A stretch of DNA of 64,000 nt from Tamilnaduibacter salinus. GTDB taxonomy: Bacteria > Pseudomonadota > Gammaproteobacteria > Pseudomonadales > Oleiphilaceae. Shown piece by piece: positions 63,150 through 64,000 of the stretch. Positions within the stretch are counted from its first letter, which is position 1, and each line of letters opens with the position of its first letter. The stretch covers positions 372,001 through 436,000 of the forward strand of contig NZ_QEKQ01000002.1 of the NCBI RefSeq assembly GCF_003096655.1, written 5' to 3'. A program made the position numbers and the translations under genes. Below the pieces are notes generated by a model. It did no database searches and had not been told where the DNA came from. It worked only from the letters and a program-made list of their open reading frames with translations.

Positions 63150-64000
63150 TCAGGCGTTCCCCGCGGCCTTGAGGTTCATACTCGCGGTAAAGTCCAGCAT
63201 CCGGTGCAGCGGACGCAGCGCCGCCTCGCGCAGCTCCGGATCCACATCAATGGTCTGGTCACCGCGTTTGAGCACGGCAAGCAGGTTTTCAAGCCCGTTC
63301 ATGGCCATCCAGGGACAATGCGCGCAGCTCCGGCAGGTCGCGCCATTGCCGGCCGTCGGTGCTTCGATCAGCGTCTTGTTCGGCGCCAACTGCTGCATCT
63401 TGTAGAAGATGCCATTGTCCGTTGCGACCACAAATGTCTCGTTGGACATGGTCTGAACGGCGTGGATCAGCTGGGAGGTGGAACCCACCACATCCGCCTT
63501 TTCCACTACCGATTCCGGTGATTCGGGATGAACAAGAATCGCCGCGTCTGGATAGAGCGCTCTCAGGTCGTCGACGCCCCGGGACTTGAACTCCTCATGA
63601 ACGATGCAGGAACCATCCCACATCAGCATGTCAGCGCCGGTCGTGCGCTCGATGTAGCGCCCCAGGTGCTTATCCGGCGCCCAGAGGATCTTCTCACCCC
63701 GGGAATCGAGATACTCGACGATGCTCTGCGCGCAACTGGATGTGACAACCCAGTCCGCGCGCGCTTTGACCGCCGCGGATGTGTTGGCGTAGACGACAAC
63801 GGTCCTGTCCGGGTGCTCATCACAGAAAGCGGCGAATTCATCGGGCGGGCAGCCCACATCCAGCGAGCAGGTCGCTTCGAGTGTGGGCATGAGGACGGTT
63901 TTTTCCGGCGTCAGGATCTTTGCGGTTTCCCCCATGAATCGCACGCCAGCCACCACAACCGTCGAAGCGGGGTGGTCTTTGCCAAACCGGGCCATCTCCA
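63150..64000 (-). CDS. nadA: Quinolinate synthase, 5' end outside window
   Basis: At least 283 residues of the usual 350. [38 protein letters not shown] and [11 protein letters not shown] hold conserved [4Fe-4S] and substrate residues; the C-terminal [13 protein letters not shown] contains the CxxCxxC cluster motif. Condenses iminoaspartate with DHAP in NAD synthesis. The open frame continues past base 64000, so the start at 63995 is internal. Confidence 0.95.
   Translation of the reverse strand, partial: EMARFGKDHPASTVVVAGVRFMGETAKILTPEKTVLMPTLEATCSLDVGCPPDEFAAFCDEHPDRTVVVYANTSAAVKARADWVVTSSCAQSIVEYLDSRGEKILWAPDKHLGRYIERTTGADMLMWDGSCIVHEEFKSRGVDDLRALYPDAAILVHPESPESVVEKADVVGSTSQLIHAVQTMSNETFVVATDNGIFYKMQQLAPNKTLIEAPTAGNGATCRSCAHCPWMAMNGLENLLAVLKRGDQTIDVDPELREAALRPLHRMLDFTASMNLKAAGNA

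Overview
The window is a single contiguous piece of a GC-rich (about 60% by eye) gammaproteobacterial chromosome. Evidence for Gammaproteobacteria: the housekeeping block at the right end (nadA, bepA, tusA, a PerM-type permease, dapA, bamC, purC), BamC itself, the AcnD/PrpF form of the methylcitrate cycle, and GalU/DapA sequences close to pseudomonad and enteric forms. Rather acidic proteins and the sulfated-polymer theme would suit a marine or halophilic member, but I cannot name the genus.

Layout. (1) 1-1171: end of a phospholipid acyltransferase and an unusual SDR-family protein. (2) 1377-7729: prsK, prsR and prsT, the sensor kinase, sigma-54-dependent regulator and TPR lipoprotein of the exosortase (XrtA/PEP-CTERM) system. 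(3) 7730-23178: a variable exopolysaccharide (EPS) region on both strands with a lyase-like giant, acyltransferase, CapK-like adenylating enzyme, glycosyltransferases, three sulfotransferases, a KpsC-like protein, a flippase and a membrane transglutaminase-like protein. Several of its genes are clearly AT-rich (about 10960-13570, 18800-19730, 22324-23180), which points to transfer. (4) 19730-42352 on the minus strand: an almost gapless 18-gene run from the initiating sugar transferase through Wza-like export, chain-length control, outer-membrane barrel, deacetylases, exosortase XrtA (fused to EpsI), carbamoyltransferase, FemAB-like proteins, ligase, glycosyltransferases and AsnB. (5) 42353-43531: divergent control region and a PEP-CTERM substrate gene whose leader carries a sigma-54-type promoter and what reads as a c-di-GMP-I (GEMM) riboswitch. 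(6) 43641-51921: complete propionate/methylcitrate operon gntR-prpB-prpC-acnD-prpF-prpD. (7) 51922-55262: galU flanked by two palindromic repeat elements, an HTH regulator, a crotonase-family gene, a 5'-truncated gene and tRNA-Val(GAC). (8) 55380-64000: UDP-glucuronate epimerase, outer-membrane barrel, purC, bamC, dapA, perM-like, tusA, bepA and partial nadA.

How it works together: UDP-sugars (galU, UDP-GlcA epimerase) feed assembly of an undecaprenyl-linked glycan, which is decorated by sulfate, carbamoyl, acyl and amido groups, flipped, polymerised or ligated, and exported. XrtA is thought to process the PEP-CTERM protein and attach or route it with the EPS. PrsK/PrsR with sigma-54, and apparently c-di-GMP through the riboswitch, set expression of the sorted protein. 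The most noteworthy observations are the PEP-CTERM leader with two stacked control layers, the membrane transglutaminase-like protein inside the EPS operon, the P-loop-defective CpsD-like protein, and the MITE-like palindrome that supplies the galU stop codon.
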